Shown here: positions 1-6,009 of the stretch, piece by piece
Numbering within the stretch: the first letter of the stretch is position 1
Layout: each line of letters opens with the position of its first letter
Source of the DNA: Pelotomaculum sp. UBA5255
Lineage (GTDB): Bacteria; Bacillota; Desulfotomaculia; Desulfotomaculales; Pelotomaculaceae
DNA: 10,708 nucleotides
Assembly: GCA_002408725.1 (NCBI GenBank)
Contig: DHTR01000067.1
Span: 15,036-25,743, forward strand
Reading direction: 5' to 3'
Notes under the pieces: generated by a model
Databases searched by the model: none
Told to the model about the DNA's origin: nothing
What the model saw: the letters and a program-made list of their open reading frames with translations, nothing else
Made by a program: the position numbers and the translations under genes

Positions 1-325
1 GCACGTTTTCAAGTTTTCCCCGCGCAGGGGAACTCCGGCAGCCGGGTTCGAGGAACAAATTCAGCCACGGGTCAAGGAGCAGCGCAGCCGAAAGCTGATC
101 GAGTTAGGCGAAGAGCTGGCGGCCCGCTTTGCTGTGTCACTGCTCGGACAGGAACTGGATGTGCTGGTTGAGCAGCGTGTGGGAGAAGAAGGTTCCCTGT
201 ACGAAGGGTTAACCGGGAACTACGTAAGAGTTATTTTTCCGGCACGTGAAGAATTACGGGGGGAGGTTGTCCGGGTCAAAATGTCTGAGTTGGCAGGAAC
301 AGCCCTCAAGGGAAATATGATTTAA
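1..325 (+). CDS. mtaB: tRNA (N6-threonylcarbamoyladenosine(37)-C2)-methylthiotransferase, C-terminal part
   Basis: Only the last 107 codons are present (reading from base 2 to a TAA at 323-325); the start lies outside the window. MtaB is a radical-SAM enzyme of the methylthiotransferase family that converts t6A37 of ANN-decoding tRNAs to ms2t6A37. The visible part begins HVFKFSPRRGTPAA, which matches the end of the radical-SAM barrel in MtaB (consensus HVFxYSxRxGTxAA). A charged helix rich in Arg, Lys and Glu follows, then a TRAM-like RNA-binding tail with a conserved GLTGNYVRV segment near the end. The catalytic cysteines are upstream and cannot be checked. In B. subtilis the equivalent (yqeV) also lies just upstream of rpsU, which supports the call. 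Other methylthiotransferases (MiaB, RimO) are less likely given this C-terminal signature and the context. Confidence 0.9.
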   Translation, partial: HVFKFSPRRGTPAAGFEEQIQPRVKEQRSRKLIELGEELAARFAVSLLGQELDVLVEQRVGEEGSLYEGLTGNYVRVIFPAREELRGEVVRVKMSELAGTALKGNMI

Positions 326-334
326 TGATAATAT

Positions 335-354
335 TCCTTGCACTGCAGGATTTT
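335..354 (+). terminator. possible weak terminator after mtaB
   Basis: A short imperfect stem pairs 335-341 (one T bulged at 339) with 345-350 around the loop ACT, followed by four T residues at 351-354. It lies 10 bases after the mtaB stop. The stem has only six pairs and the T run is short, so it may be a weak terminator or chance. The rest of the 326-422 gap is AT-rich, with no convincing promoter. Confidence 0.3.
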
Positions 355-422
355 CCTTAAAAATGTTGAATAAAATATTTAGATAACCAGTATGAATTGC
401 CCCATAGGGAGGAGGTGGAAGA

Positions 423-767
423 ATGCAGGACTGCATATTCTGTAAAATCGCCGGCAAGGAGATTCCTGTGGATATTGTCTATGAGAATGAACAGGTTTTG
501 GTCTTTAGAGATGTAAAGCCGGCTGCTCCTGTCCACCTTCTCATTATTCCCAAAAAGCATATCCCTGCCCTGTCCGAATTGAGCGAAGAGGATTCCGCTC
601 TGATGGGCCAGGTCCAGTTGGCAGCTGTCCGGGTGGCGAAAGAACTGGGCCTTGTAGAACAGGGCTTTCGTCTTGTCAACAACTGTGGCGAGAATGCAGG
701 GCAGGTGGTGATGCATATTCACTATCATCTCCTCTCGGGGCGCTCATTTCAATGGCCTCCGGGCTAA
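423..767 (+). CDS. HIT-family (HINT/PKCI-type) nucleotide hydrolase
   Basis: This 114-residue protein has the length of Hint-type histidine triad proteins, which hydrolyse purine nucleoside phosphoramidates and related adenylates in the cytoplasm. The N-terminus reads DCIFCKIAGKEIP, where Cys4 and Cys7 form the zinc-type CxxC of this subfamily. The segment PVHLLIIPKKHI (36-47) is the conserved strand and helix before the active site. The histidine triad is at residues 98, 100 and 102 (HIHYHLL), with His100 expected to be the nucleophile, and the chain ends with the typical WPPG. The start ATG is preceded by a strong GGAGGAGGTGG site ending a few bases upstream. The protein is complete, with no key residue missing. 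It sits between mtaB and rpsU, an arrangement I recall from clostridia rather than from B. subtilis. The physiological substrate is not evident from sequence. Confidence 0.95.
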   Translation: MQDCIFCKIAGKEIPVDIVYENEQVLVFRDVKPAAPVHLLIIPKKHIPALSELSEEDSALMGQVQLAAVRVAKELGLVEQGFRLVNNCGENAGQVVMHIHYHLLSGRSFQWPPG

Positions 768-817
768 ATACCGGCTCTGAGAACAGGGTTGCCTTTTCGG
801 GTAAAGTCAGACATTGG

Positions 818-847
818 TTGACTCCCGGTTAAACCCTGATGTATAAT
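818..847 (+). promoter_or_regulatory. sigma-A-type promoter of rpsU
   Basis: A TTGACT -35 element (818-823) and a perfect TATAAT -10 element (842-847) are separated by 18 bases. Transcription would start near 854, giving a 5' leader of about 80 bases before the rpsU GTG. A second TATAAT occurs at 862-867 but has no good -35 at the right distance. This is the best promoter in the window, as expected for a ribosomal protein gene. Confidence 0.75.
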
Positions 848-933
848 AGTAAAGCATTTGTTATAATGGGAAAATGGGCTTACTCCCAGTCAGATTTACG
901 GCTTTATGGTTTAGCGGAGGGAGGGAAAGTATA

Positions 934-1110
934 GTGGCGGAAGTAAAAGTAGGTAAAAATGAAACACTTGACAGTGCCCTCCGGCGTTTCAAGCGTACCT
1001 GTCAGAAAGCAGGCGTTTTAGCCGAGGCTAGAAAGCACGAACATTACGAAAAACCCAGCGTGCGCAAGAAGAAAAAGTCAGAAGCAGCCAGGAAAAGGAA
1101 GTTTCGCTAG
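934..1110 (+). CDS. rpsU: 30S ribosomal protein S21
   Basis: This 58-residue basic protein is ribosomal protein S21, which binds the 30S platform near the 3' end of 16S rRNA and helps translation initiation. The sequence AEVKVGKNETLDSALRRFKR is the S21 signature, followed by a helical region (HEHYEKPSVRKKKKSEAARK) and a basic KRKFR tail; 57-58 residues is the normal bacterial Firmicute length. The GTG start at 934 is chosen because an excellent GGAGGGAGGG site (916-925) lies 8 bases upstream and because translation from there begins exactly like known S21 proteins. The frame stays open upstream to an ATG at 874, but those 20 extra residues do not look like S21 and lie in the leader. The gene has its own promoter and its own terminator, unlike most of the genes around it. 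Confidence 0.97.
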   Translation: MAEVKVGKNETLDSALRRFKRTCQKAGVLAEARKHEHYEKPSVRKKKKSEAARKRKFR

Positions 1111-1135
1111 CTTGGTTTTATCTTAGAAAAGACAC

Positions 1136-1166
1136 AATGCTTGGCCTTTAAAGCCAGGCATTTTTT
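1136..1166 (+). terminator. Rho-independent terminator after rpsU
   Basis: A 10-pair stem (1136-1145 with 1153-1162, one G-T pair) encloses the 7-base loop CTTTAAA and runs into T residues at 1161-1166. It starts 25 bases after the rpsU stop and ends 18 bases before the nfeD start codon. The stem-plus-T-run form is that of an intrinsic terminator; whether it stops all or only part of the transcripts cannot be read from the sequence. Confidence 0.85.
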
Positions 1167-1184
1167 ACAGGCGGGGTGAATTAG

Positions 1185-1682
1185 ATGACACCTGAAATGA
1201 TGCACTGGCTTGCGGTGCTGGCTTTCTTACTGGGGTTAATTGCGATGCTCCTGGAAATCATTGTATTCCCCGGTTTCGGGGTAGCCGGCGTGATTGGGAT
1301 TATCCTTTTTGGCTGGGGGGTTCTGTTGGCAGCGGTTGACGTTGCCCAGGTCACGGAAGCCCTCGTTCTGGCGCTGATTGCATCCATAATCATATTCGTG
1401 GTCTGCCTTAAATTGATGTCCCGCTATAAGTTTTGGTTCAAGCTGACCCTGCAAAACAGGCAGCAAAAGGAGGAAGGTTATGTGGCCCCTCCGGAACAGG
1501 GTGTTTTTACGGGTAAGGAGGGTTTTGCCCTGACTCCTTTACGGCCTGCCGGTACTGCGGAGGTGGAAGGACACCGCCTGGACGTGGTGACCGATGGTGA
1601 GTTTATCGCCCCCAACTCCCGGATTGTAGTAGTAAAGGTAGAAGGTACGCGGGTCGTCGTGAAGCAGCTGAATGAGAAATAA
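1185..1682 (+). CDS. NfeD-like membrane protein, short form
   Basis: This 165-residue protein has three hydrophobic stretches (about 6-27, 29-52 and 56-77) and a soluble C-terminal domain. The latter carries the NfeD OB-fold pattern: GKEGFALTPLRPAGTAEVEG (110-129), then a DVVTDGEFI segment (133-141) and a final VVVKVEGTRVVVKQL. NfeD proteins pair with flotillin/stomatin proteins in the membrane, and the next gene here is floA, 20 bases downstream. The N-terminal ClpP-like serine protease domain found in long NfeD proteins, including the one next to floA in B. subtilis (YqeZ), is absent. The start codon is preceded by GGCGGGGTGA (1170-1179). No promoter fits between the rpsU terminator and this start, so expression probably depends on read-through or on a promoter overlapping the terminator. 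The exact biochemical role of short NfeD proteins is not settled. Confidence 0.9.
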   Translation: MTPEMMHWLAVLAFLLGLIAMLLEIIVFPGFGVAGVIGIILFGWGVLLAAVDVAQVTEALVLALIASIIIFVVCLKLMSRYKFWFKLTLQNRQQKEEGYVAPPEQGVFTGKEGFALTPLRPAGTAEVEGHRLDVVTDGEFIAPNSRIVVVKVEGTRVVVKQLNEK

Positions 1683-1702
1683 TTTCAAAAGGAGCTGGTT
1701 TT

Positions 1703-2713
1703 ATGGTGCTGGGTGCTGGAGCAGTGGCCTCCCTGCTGTTGATTCTCTTTATCTTTATCGGAGTCGCAGTGATTTTTAGCTTCATTCCCGTTGGACTGTG
1801 GATTTCCGCCCTGGCGGCGGGAGTCAAGGTGGGGATTTTTACACTGATTGGCATGCGGCTGCGCAGGGTTCCCCCGGCGCAGATTGTTAACCCGATGATC
1901 AAGGCAGATAAGGCAGGTATTGGTATTAGCGTGAACCAGTTGGAAGCACACTACCTGGCGGGCGGTAATGTGGACAGGGTGGTAAACGCCTTGATTGCCG
2001 CAGAAAGAGCTGCAATTCCGCTGCCTTTCGAGCGGGCGGCGGCTATCGATCTGGCGGGCCGGGATGTCTTTCAGGCGGTGCAAATGAGTGTCAACCCCAG
2101 GGTTCTGGAAACCCCGCTGGTGTCAGCCGTGGCCAAGGACGGGATTGAAGTCAAGGTTATTGCTAGGGTCACCGTGCGGGCAAACATCGACCGCCTGGTT
2201 GGCGGCGCCGGGGAAGAGACTATTCTTGCCCGGGTCGGCGAAGGCGTAGTGACAACTGTTGGTAGCGCCGATTCCCACAAGCACGTCTTGGAAAACCCCG
2301 ACCTCATTTCCCGGACCGTCCTGAGCAAGGGACTGGATGCCGGGACGGCCTTTGAGATTTTGTCTATTGACATTGCCGATGTGGACGTGGGTCGTAACAT
2401 CGGGGCCCAGCTTCAGACCGATCAGGCCGAGGCCGACAAGCGGATAGCCCAGGCCAAGGCCGAGGAGCGCAGGGCTATGGCCGTTGCCAGGGAGCAGGAG
2501 ATGAAGGCTTCTGTGGAGGAAATGCGCGCCCAGGTGGTAAAATCCGAAGCCCAGGTACCGCTGGCCATGGCCGACGCCCTGCGCCAGGGTAACCTTGGTG
2601 TAATGGATTACTATAACCTCCAGAATCTCCTATCGGATACCCAGATGCGGGAAACGCTCTCCAGGGTAGGCCGGAACAAGGAAGATGAAGGGCCTGTCAA
2701 TGCCCCGAAGTAA
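1703..2713 (+). CDS. floA: flotillin-like protein FloA
   Basis: This 336-residue protein is a FloA-type flotillin, a membrane scaffold associated with functional membrane microdomains in Firmicutes. A hydrophobic hairpin-like N-terminus (about 8-50) is followed by MRLRRVPPAQIVNPMIKADK (51-70), typical of FloA. The SPFH/band-7 region covers roughly 75-235, with conserved stretches NPRVLETPLV and VKVIARVTVRANIDRLVGG. An Ala/Glu-rich coiled coil (about 238-285, with EADKRIAQAKAEERR) leads to a C-terminal region ending in YYNLQNLLSDTQMRETL. The length matches B. subtilis FloA (about 330). The ATG has an AAAAGGAG site (1687-1694) 8 bases upstream. With nfeD just before it the two form an evident pair, probably translated from one message. 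No unusual residue or break is visible. Confidence 0.95.
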   Translation: MVLGAGAVASLLLILFIFIGVAVIFSFIPVGLWISALAAGVKVGIFTLIGMRLRRVPPAQIVNPMIKADKAGIGISVNQLEAHYLAGGNVDRVVNALIAAERAAIPLPFERAAAIDLAGRDVFQAVQMSVNPRVLETPLVSAVAKDGIEVKVIARVTVRANIDRLVGGAGEETILARVGEGVVTTVGSADSHKHVLENPDLISRTVLSKGLDAGTAFEILSIDIADVDVGRNIGAQLQTDQAEADKRIAQAKAEERRAMAVAREQEMKASVEEMRAQVVKSEAQVPLAMADALRQGNLGVMDYYNLQNLLSDTQMRETLSRVGRNKEDEGPVNAPK

Positions 2714-2744
2714 CCTGTACTTGGAGAGAATGCTAACCTGGTTT

Positions 2745-2761
2745 AAGGGTGTGTTTTTTTG
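2745..2761 (+). promoter_or_regulatory. ribosome-binding site with seven-T spacer before a TTG start
   Basis: AAGGGTG (2745-2751) is followed by a run of seven T (2754-2760), the last two of which belong to the TTG start codon at 2759. The nearest in-frame ATG is 20 codons further on, beyond the hydrophobic anchor, so this site decides the start. The same layout recurs before yqfC and era. Confidence 0.5.
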
Positions 2762-3280
2762 AAAACGATCTGGATTATTATTCTTCTAGTCATTCTCGTG
2801 AGAAGCATCTGGCGCCGTATGGAGCGCACAGGCACCCCGGGCCAATACGAGGAACCCGCGGGAACAGCTCCCTCTGACCTGGAGGAGCCGCCCTTGGAGA
2901 GTGTCCCCGGAGACGGGGGGCGGCGGAAGCTGAACCTTCCAGATTACATCACCGGGCGCGGCGGCGGGCCGGTTGCTCCTGTAGAAGAGGGGGAACCTCA
3001 GGCAGTTGCAGAAGGGGCAGCCATTGCCCGGCGTTCCGTTGAAGCGGAGCAACCGGGGAGCCTGGCCCGGGAATTGCGTATTGAGGCGGAGGATTGCTTG
3101 CCCCTGCCCGAAAACCTACCGGAGCAGACCCGGGTTTGTGCCCCCCGGGAGCGCCGCAAGCGGCGCGGTGGAGGAGATTACTTCATTGACATCTCAGGTC
3201 CGGGGCAGGTTTTAAAAGGGGTTGTCTGGGCTGAAATACTGGGGCCTCGCGGTGGGATCCAGGCGAAAAGAAGAAAGTAA
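2759..3280 (+). CDS. membrane-anchored protein of unknown function
   Basis: I do not recognise this 173-residue protein. It begins with a short hydrophobic helix (KTIWIIILLVILVRSIW, about 2-18) followed at once by Arg-Arg, which suggests a single N-terminal anchor with the rest in the cytoplasm by the positive-inside rule. Residues 22-125 are rich in Pro, Gly and Glu, low in aromatic residues and probably disordered. A basic stretch (130-136) precedes a more ordered tail, YFIDISGPGQVLKGVVWAEI and then LGPRGG, ending in KRRK. The tail looks like a short conserved interaction motif. A TTG start at 2759 is used because it includes the anchor and follows AAGGGTG; an ATG start at codon 21 would remove the anchor. 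The gene lies 45 bases after floA and before yqfC, the place of yqfB in B. subtilis, but the sequence does not resemble a small soluble YqfB. A role with FloA or in sporulation is a guess from position. Confidence 0.7.
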   Translation: MKTIWIIILLVILVRSIWRRMERTGTPGQYEEPAGTAPSDLEEPPLESVPGDGGRRKLNLPDYITGRGGGPVAPVEEGEPQAVAEGAAIARRSVEAEQPGSLARELRIEAEDCLPLPENLPEQTRVCAPRERRKRRGGGDYFIDISGPGQVLKGVVWAEILGPRGGIQAKRRK

Positions 3281-3364
3281 AATACTTACAATAGTTCCAA
3301 TGGAGAAGTATGCTTGTCATATTAATAGGTAATTTCTTCCCCCCCGGCCGCATAAAATTGTGGC

Positions 3365-3384
3365 AAGGAGGGGGTTTTTTTATG
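3365..3384 (+). promoter_or_regulatory. ribosome-binding site with seven-T spacer deciding the yqfC start
   Basis: AAGGAGGGGG (3365-3374) is followed by exactly seven T (3375-3381) and the ATG at 3382. This near-perfect anti-Shine-Dalgarno match places the start at 3382 and not at the in-frame ATG 24 codons upstream (3310). Confidence 0.75.
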
Positions 3385-3663
3385 GCCTGGCGTGACGTTA
3401 AAAGGAAAGTCAAAAGGCGGTTTTCTGAAATTCTTGAAATACCCGGTGATGTTGCGCTGGATTTGCCCAAGATTATCCTGGTCGGCAACATCCAGCTCTT
3501 TATTGAAAACCACCGGGGCATTCTTGAATACAGCCCGGATGGAGTCCGTGTAAGCGTCGGGGAAGGGGAGGTTGCTGTGGAAGGAGAAAACCTGATCCTT
3601 CGCAATGTCCTGCCTGACGAATTATGTGTGGAGGGTAAGATCTGCTCCCTGAGGTTTGTTTAG
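3382..3663 (+). CDS. yqfC: sporulation protein YqfC
   Basis: This 93-residue protein belongs to the YqfC family, small proteins found only in endospore formers. The family signature is plain: EIPGDVALDLPKIILVGNIQ followed by LFIENHRGILEYSPDGVRV, then a repetitive beta-rich C-terminal half ending LCVEGKICSLRFV. The length equals that of B. subtilis YqfC. The N-terminus is basic (WRDVKRKVKRRF). No enzyme motif is visible and the molecular function is not known to me; in B. subtilis yqfC is regarded as a mother-cell (sigma-E) sporulation gene next to yqfD, which also follows here. I could not find a convincing sigma-E promoter in the 101-base gap upstream. The protein appears complete. Confidence 0.93.
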   Translation: MAWRDVKRKVKRRFSEILEIPGDVALDLPKIILVGNIQLFIENHRGILEYSPDGVRVSVGEGEVAVEGENLILRNVLPDELCVEGKICSLRFV

Positions 3664-3734
3664 GCAGGTTCTAGCAAGCGCAGCTACTGAAAACCTGGGG
3701 ACGTCCGAACAATTCCAAAACTGGGGGATAAGTT
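3664..3734 (+). repeat. imperfect nested hairpin in the yqfC-yqfD gap
   Basis: CAGGTT (3665-3670) can pair with AACCTG (3692-3697), and inside it TAGC (3672-3675) can pair with GCTA (3683-3686). The two stems are separated by a small asymmetric internal loop. There is no T run after it, so it is not an intrinsic terminator. It may be an RNA structure between yqfC and yqfD, or chance. Confidence 0.3.
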
Positions 3735-4982
3735 ATGTTTTTGTTTAAGCTGATGTCTTTTTTACTGGGGTATGTGACCATTTTAGTCACTGGTGAAACT
3801 CCGGAGAAATTTGTAAATATGGCAGCCAGCAGGGGGATTTGCCTCTGGGAGATCAGCCGGTCCGGGGACGGCGGGATAAGCTTAAAAGTTAGAGTGAGCG
3901 CCGTGAAATCAATGCGGCATATCGCCAGGCGCACCAGCTGCCGTTTTCGGATCCGCCGGCGTGAGGGTTTACCCTTTTATTGCGCTCGCCTGCGACGGAG
4001 AAAAACGCTGGCGCTGGGGGCTGTTTTTTGCCTCAGTACCCTCTACTTCCTTTCTTCTTTTGTCTGGTTCATTGAGGTCAGGGGCAACGAGCAGCTCAGT
4101 AAGACAGAAGTGATGGGAGTCGCAGCGGAAGCGGGCTTAATCCGGGGCGTCCCCAAATGGAAGGTTGAAACGGGCGCGGTCGAGGCAAAAATTGAAGAAA
4201 GACTACCCCTCGTAGCCTGGACAGGCGTCTATCTGAAGGGAACAAGAGTAACCATCGAAGTTGCGGAGCGGACTCTGCCCGTGGAAGAAGACCATCACCC
4301 CTCTCACATTGTTGCGGGGAAGTCAGGTCTCATTAAAGAGGTACTGGTCGTAAGCGGCCATCCTGTTGTGAAGGAAGGAGACACTGTTGTTCCCGGGCAA
4401 GTGCTCATATCCGGTGAAATACCTGCCATTGAAGAGCAGCCCAACCCTGGTGAAGAAGAAAAGAAGCCGGGCCAAAAGTCCAGTATGCTCAAGCCTGCCA
4501 GCTACGTACACGCTAGAGGTATTGTCCGTGCCAGGGTCTGGTACGAGGGTTACGGAGAAGTTCCCCTGGTTGAGGAAGGCCGGCGCCCCACAGGCAGGAC
4601 TGAAACCAGGCTCAGTATTAAATCTGAAGGTAAGGAAATAATTTTATCAGGTAGTCAAAATATTCCCTTTGAACACTATGAGGCTGAGACTTTCGTCAAA
4701 AGCCTGCCCCAATGGAGGAATCTAATCATACCTGTCGAATTAGTAACAATTAAGTATCTTGAATTGTCGGACTACCGGGAAGAGCGCAACCTGGGGGAAG
4801 CCCGCCGTCTTGCCGAGGAAAGTGCCCTGAAGGAAGCGATGACATTGCTTCCCCAAAACACCAGAGTAGAGAAGGAGTGGGTGGAAGAGGTGCAAACCGG
4901 CCGCCCGGAGAAACTTGTGCGTGTTAAGGCCGTGATCGAGGTGGTCCAAGATATTGGGAAAGATAAACAATTCAAACCTTAA
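3735..4982 (+). CDS. yqfD: sporulation protein YqfD
   Basis: This 415-residue protein matches the YqfD family of sporulation membrane proteins (about 400 residues in B. subtilis). The first 90 residues form a cytosolic-type domain with ETPEKFVNMAASRGICLWEI and a very basic stretch (RFRIRRREGL). One clear membrane helix follows (about 91-112), then WFIEVRGNEQLSKTEV, typical for the family. The region beyond is predicted to lie outside the mother-cell cytoplasm. Residues about 193-230 (GKSGLIKEVLVVSGHPVVKE, then GDTVVPGQVLISGEI) look like a lipoyl/barrel-sandwich hybrid fold as in HlyD adaptors. A charged Pro/Glu/Lys linker (232-250) follows. The ATG has GGGGGAT a few bases upstream. The gene is placed with yqfC and before phoH as in B. 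subtilis. The molecular role is not known; the family call is firm. Confidence 0.93.
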   Translation: MFLFKLMSFLLGYVTILVTGETPEKFVNMAASRGICLWEISRSGDGGISLKVRVSAVKSMRHIARRTSCRFRIRRREGLPFYCARLRRRKTLALGAVFCLSTLYFLSSFVWFIEVRGNEQLSKTEVMGVAAEAGLIRGVPKWKVETGAVEAKIEERLPLVAWTGVYLKGTRVTIEVAERTLPVEEDHHPSHIVAGKSGLIKEVLVVSGHPVVKEGDTVVPGQVLISGEIPAIEEQPNPGEEEKKPGQKSSMLKPASYVHARGIVRARVWYEGYGEVPLVEEGRRPTGRTETRLSIKSEGKEIILSGSQNIPFEHYEAETFVKSLPQWRNLIIPVELVTIKYLELSDYREERNLGEARRLAEESALKEAMTLLPQNTRVEKEWVEEVQTGRPEKLVRVKAVIEVVQDIGKDKQFKP

Positions 4983-4991
4983 AGTCTTAAC

Positions 4992-5012
4992 TAATTCTAA
5001 GAATTAAGGAGG
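4992..5012 (+). promoter_or_regulatory. small hairpin abutting the phoH ribosome-binding site
   Basis: TAATTC (4992-4997) and GAATTA (5001-5006) form a perfect six-pair stem with a three-base loop. Its last base is also the first base of the AAGGAGG site (5006-5012) used by phoH. All but two pairs are A-T, so it is weak. It could slightly modulate access of ribosomes, but may be chance in an AT-rich gap. Confidence 0.3.
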
Positions 5013-5023
5013 CCTGGCGGCTC

Positions 5024-5998
5024 TTGTCGCAAAAATTTGAAGCAAGATTTGAACTGGACGACATTGTCGCTGCGGCTGAGATCTTTGGAAAGCATGACCA
5101 ACACCTGACGCAGATTGAAAAGGCGCTGGAGGTCCGGCTCGTGGCCCGGGGGCAGGAAATGGTCATTACCGGGGATCGGGAAAAGGCGGAACAGGCCCGG
5201 GAAGTCTTGAGCCAGTTGCAGAAGTTCTACCGTGCCGGAAACCGCCTGACTTTCCGCGAGGTTGCCTATGCCATTAAAGCGGCCCAGGGCGGTATTAAAA
5301 ATGCCCTGGTGTCACTGGCAACGGATGTCGCCATGATCACGACCCGCGGCAAACAAATCAAACCAAAGACCATTGGCCAGAAAAAATACGTCGAACAAAT
5401 TAAGCTGTATGATATTGTTTTTTCCATCGGGCCGGCCGGCACGGGGAAGACCTACCTGGCGGTCGTCATGGCGATCAAGGCGCTTCGCAACAAGGACGTG
5501 GAGCGCCTGGTTCTGACCCGTCCCGCTGTGGAAGCGGGCGAGAAACTTGGTTTTCTGCCGGGCGACCTGCAGGATAAAATAGACCCTTACTTGAGGCCAC
5601 TTTATGACAGTCTTTACGATGTTTTAGGTGTCGATAACACCCTCAAATACCTGGAGAAAAACATCATTGAAATTGCTCCTCTGGCCTATATGCGGGGAAG
5701 GACGCTGGAAGACTCGTTTATCATTCTGGATGAAGCACAGAATACCACCCCGGAACAGATGAAGATGTTCCTGACCCGTCTCGGCTTTGGCTCGAAGGCC
5801 GTCATTACAGGGGACATTACGCAGACCGATTTGCCCAGGGGACAGGCATCCGGTCTTATTCATGCCCTTGCTGTTTTAAAGGGTATAAAAGGTCTGGGTA
5901 TTCATACGATGACCGGGGAAGATATTGTCCGACACCCTCTGGTGGAGGAAATCATTAAAGCTTATGATGAAGAAGGGCAGGAAGGTATGGCCAAATAG
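5024..5998 (+). CDS. phoH: PhoH family ATPase
   Basis: This 324-residue protein is a PhoH (YqfE) type P-loop ATPase. Walker A is GPAGTGKT (136-143) and Walker B is SFIILDEAQN (231-240), followed by the PhoH signature TPEQMKMFLTRLGFGSKAVITGD. The N-terminal 75 residues form the KH-like domain seen in the Firmicute proteins (GDREKAEQAREVL), suggesting contact with nucleic acid. The length agrees with B. subtilis PhoH (about 319). Family members have been linked to RNA metabolism, and the frequent neighbourhood with ybeY and era fits this, but the substrate is unsettled. The start is a TTG at 5024, since no in-frame ATG or GTG lies near and AAGGAGG (5006-5012) stands 11 bases upstream, a slightly long spacing. 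The stop is immediately followed by the pgpH start region, so the two are translationally close. Confidence 0.95.
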   Translation: MSQKFEARFELDDIVAAAEIFGKHDQHLTQIEKALEVRLVARGQEMVITGDREKAEQAREVLSQLQKFYRAGNRLTFREVAYAIKAAQGGIKNALVSLATDVAMITTRGKQIKPKTIGQKKYVEQIKLYDIVFSIGPAGTGKTYLAVVMAIKALRNKDVERLVLTRPAVEAGEKLGFLPGDLQDKIDPYLRPLYDSLYDVLGVDNTLKYLEKNIIEIAPLAYMRGRTLEDSFIILDEAQNTTPEQMKMFLTRLGFGSKAVITGDITQTDLPRGQASGLIHALAVLKGIKGLGIHTMTGEDIVRHPLVEEIIKAYDEEGQEGMAK

Positions 5999-6009
5999 GG
6001 GTGAAACCA

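Noticed and set aside
366..396. Promoter before the HIT-family gene (TTGAAT and TATGAA)
   Set aside because: Both boxes are poor and the spacing is 19 bases; this is expected by chance in an AT-rich gap.
874..933. Upstream extension of rpsU to the ATG at 874
   Set aside because: The extra 20 residues do not occur in S21 and the strong ribosome-binding site at 916-925 serves the GTG at 934.
1603..2400. Long minus-strand frames opposite nfeD and floA (including 1685-2083 and 2071-2400)
   Set aside because: They lie wholly within or across well-recognised + strand genes, have biased composition typical of antisense shadows and no ribosome-binding sites.
3315..3358. Sigma-E-like promoter before yqfC (TCATATT at 3317-3323 and CATAAAAT at 3351-3358)
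   Set aside because: The two boxes are 27 bases apart, far more than the roughly 14 expected for sigma-E; no other matching pair was found.
3310..3381. Upstream extension of yqfC to the ATG at 3310
   Set aside because: The AAGGAGGGGG site lies inside it and points to 3382; the family length is then matched exactly.
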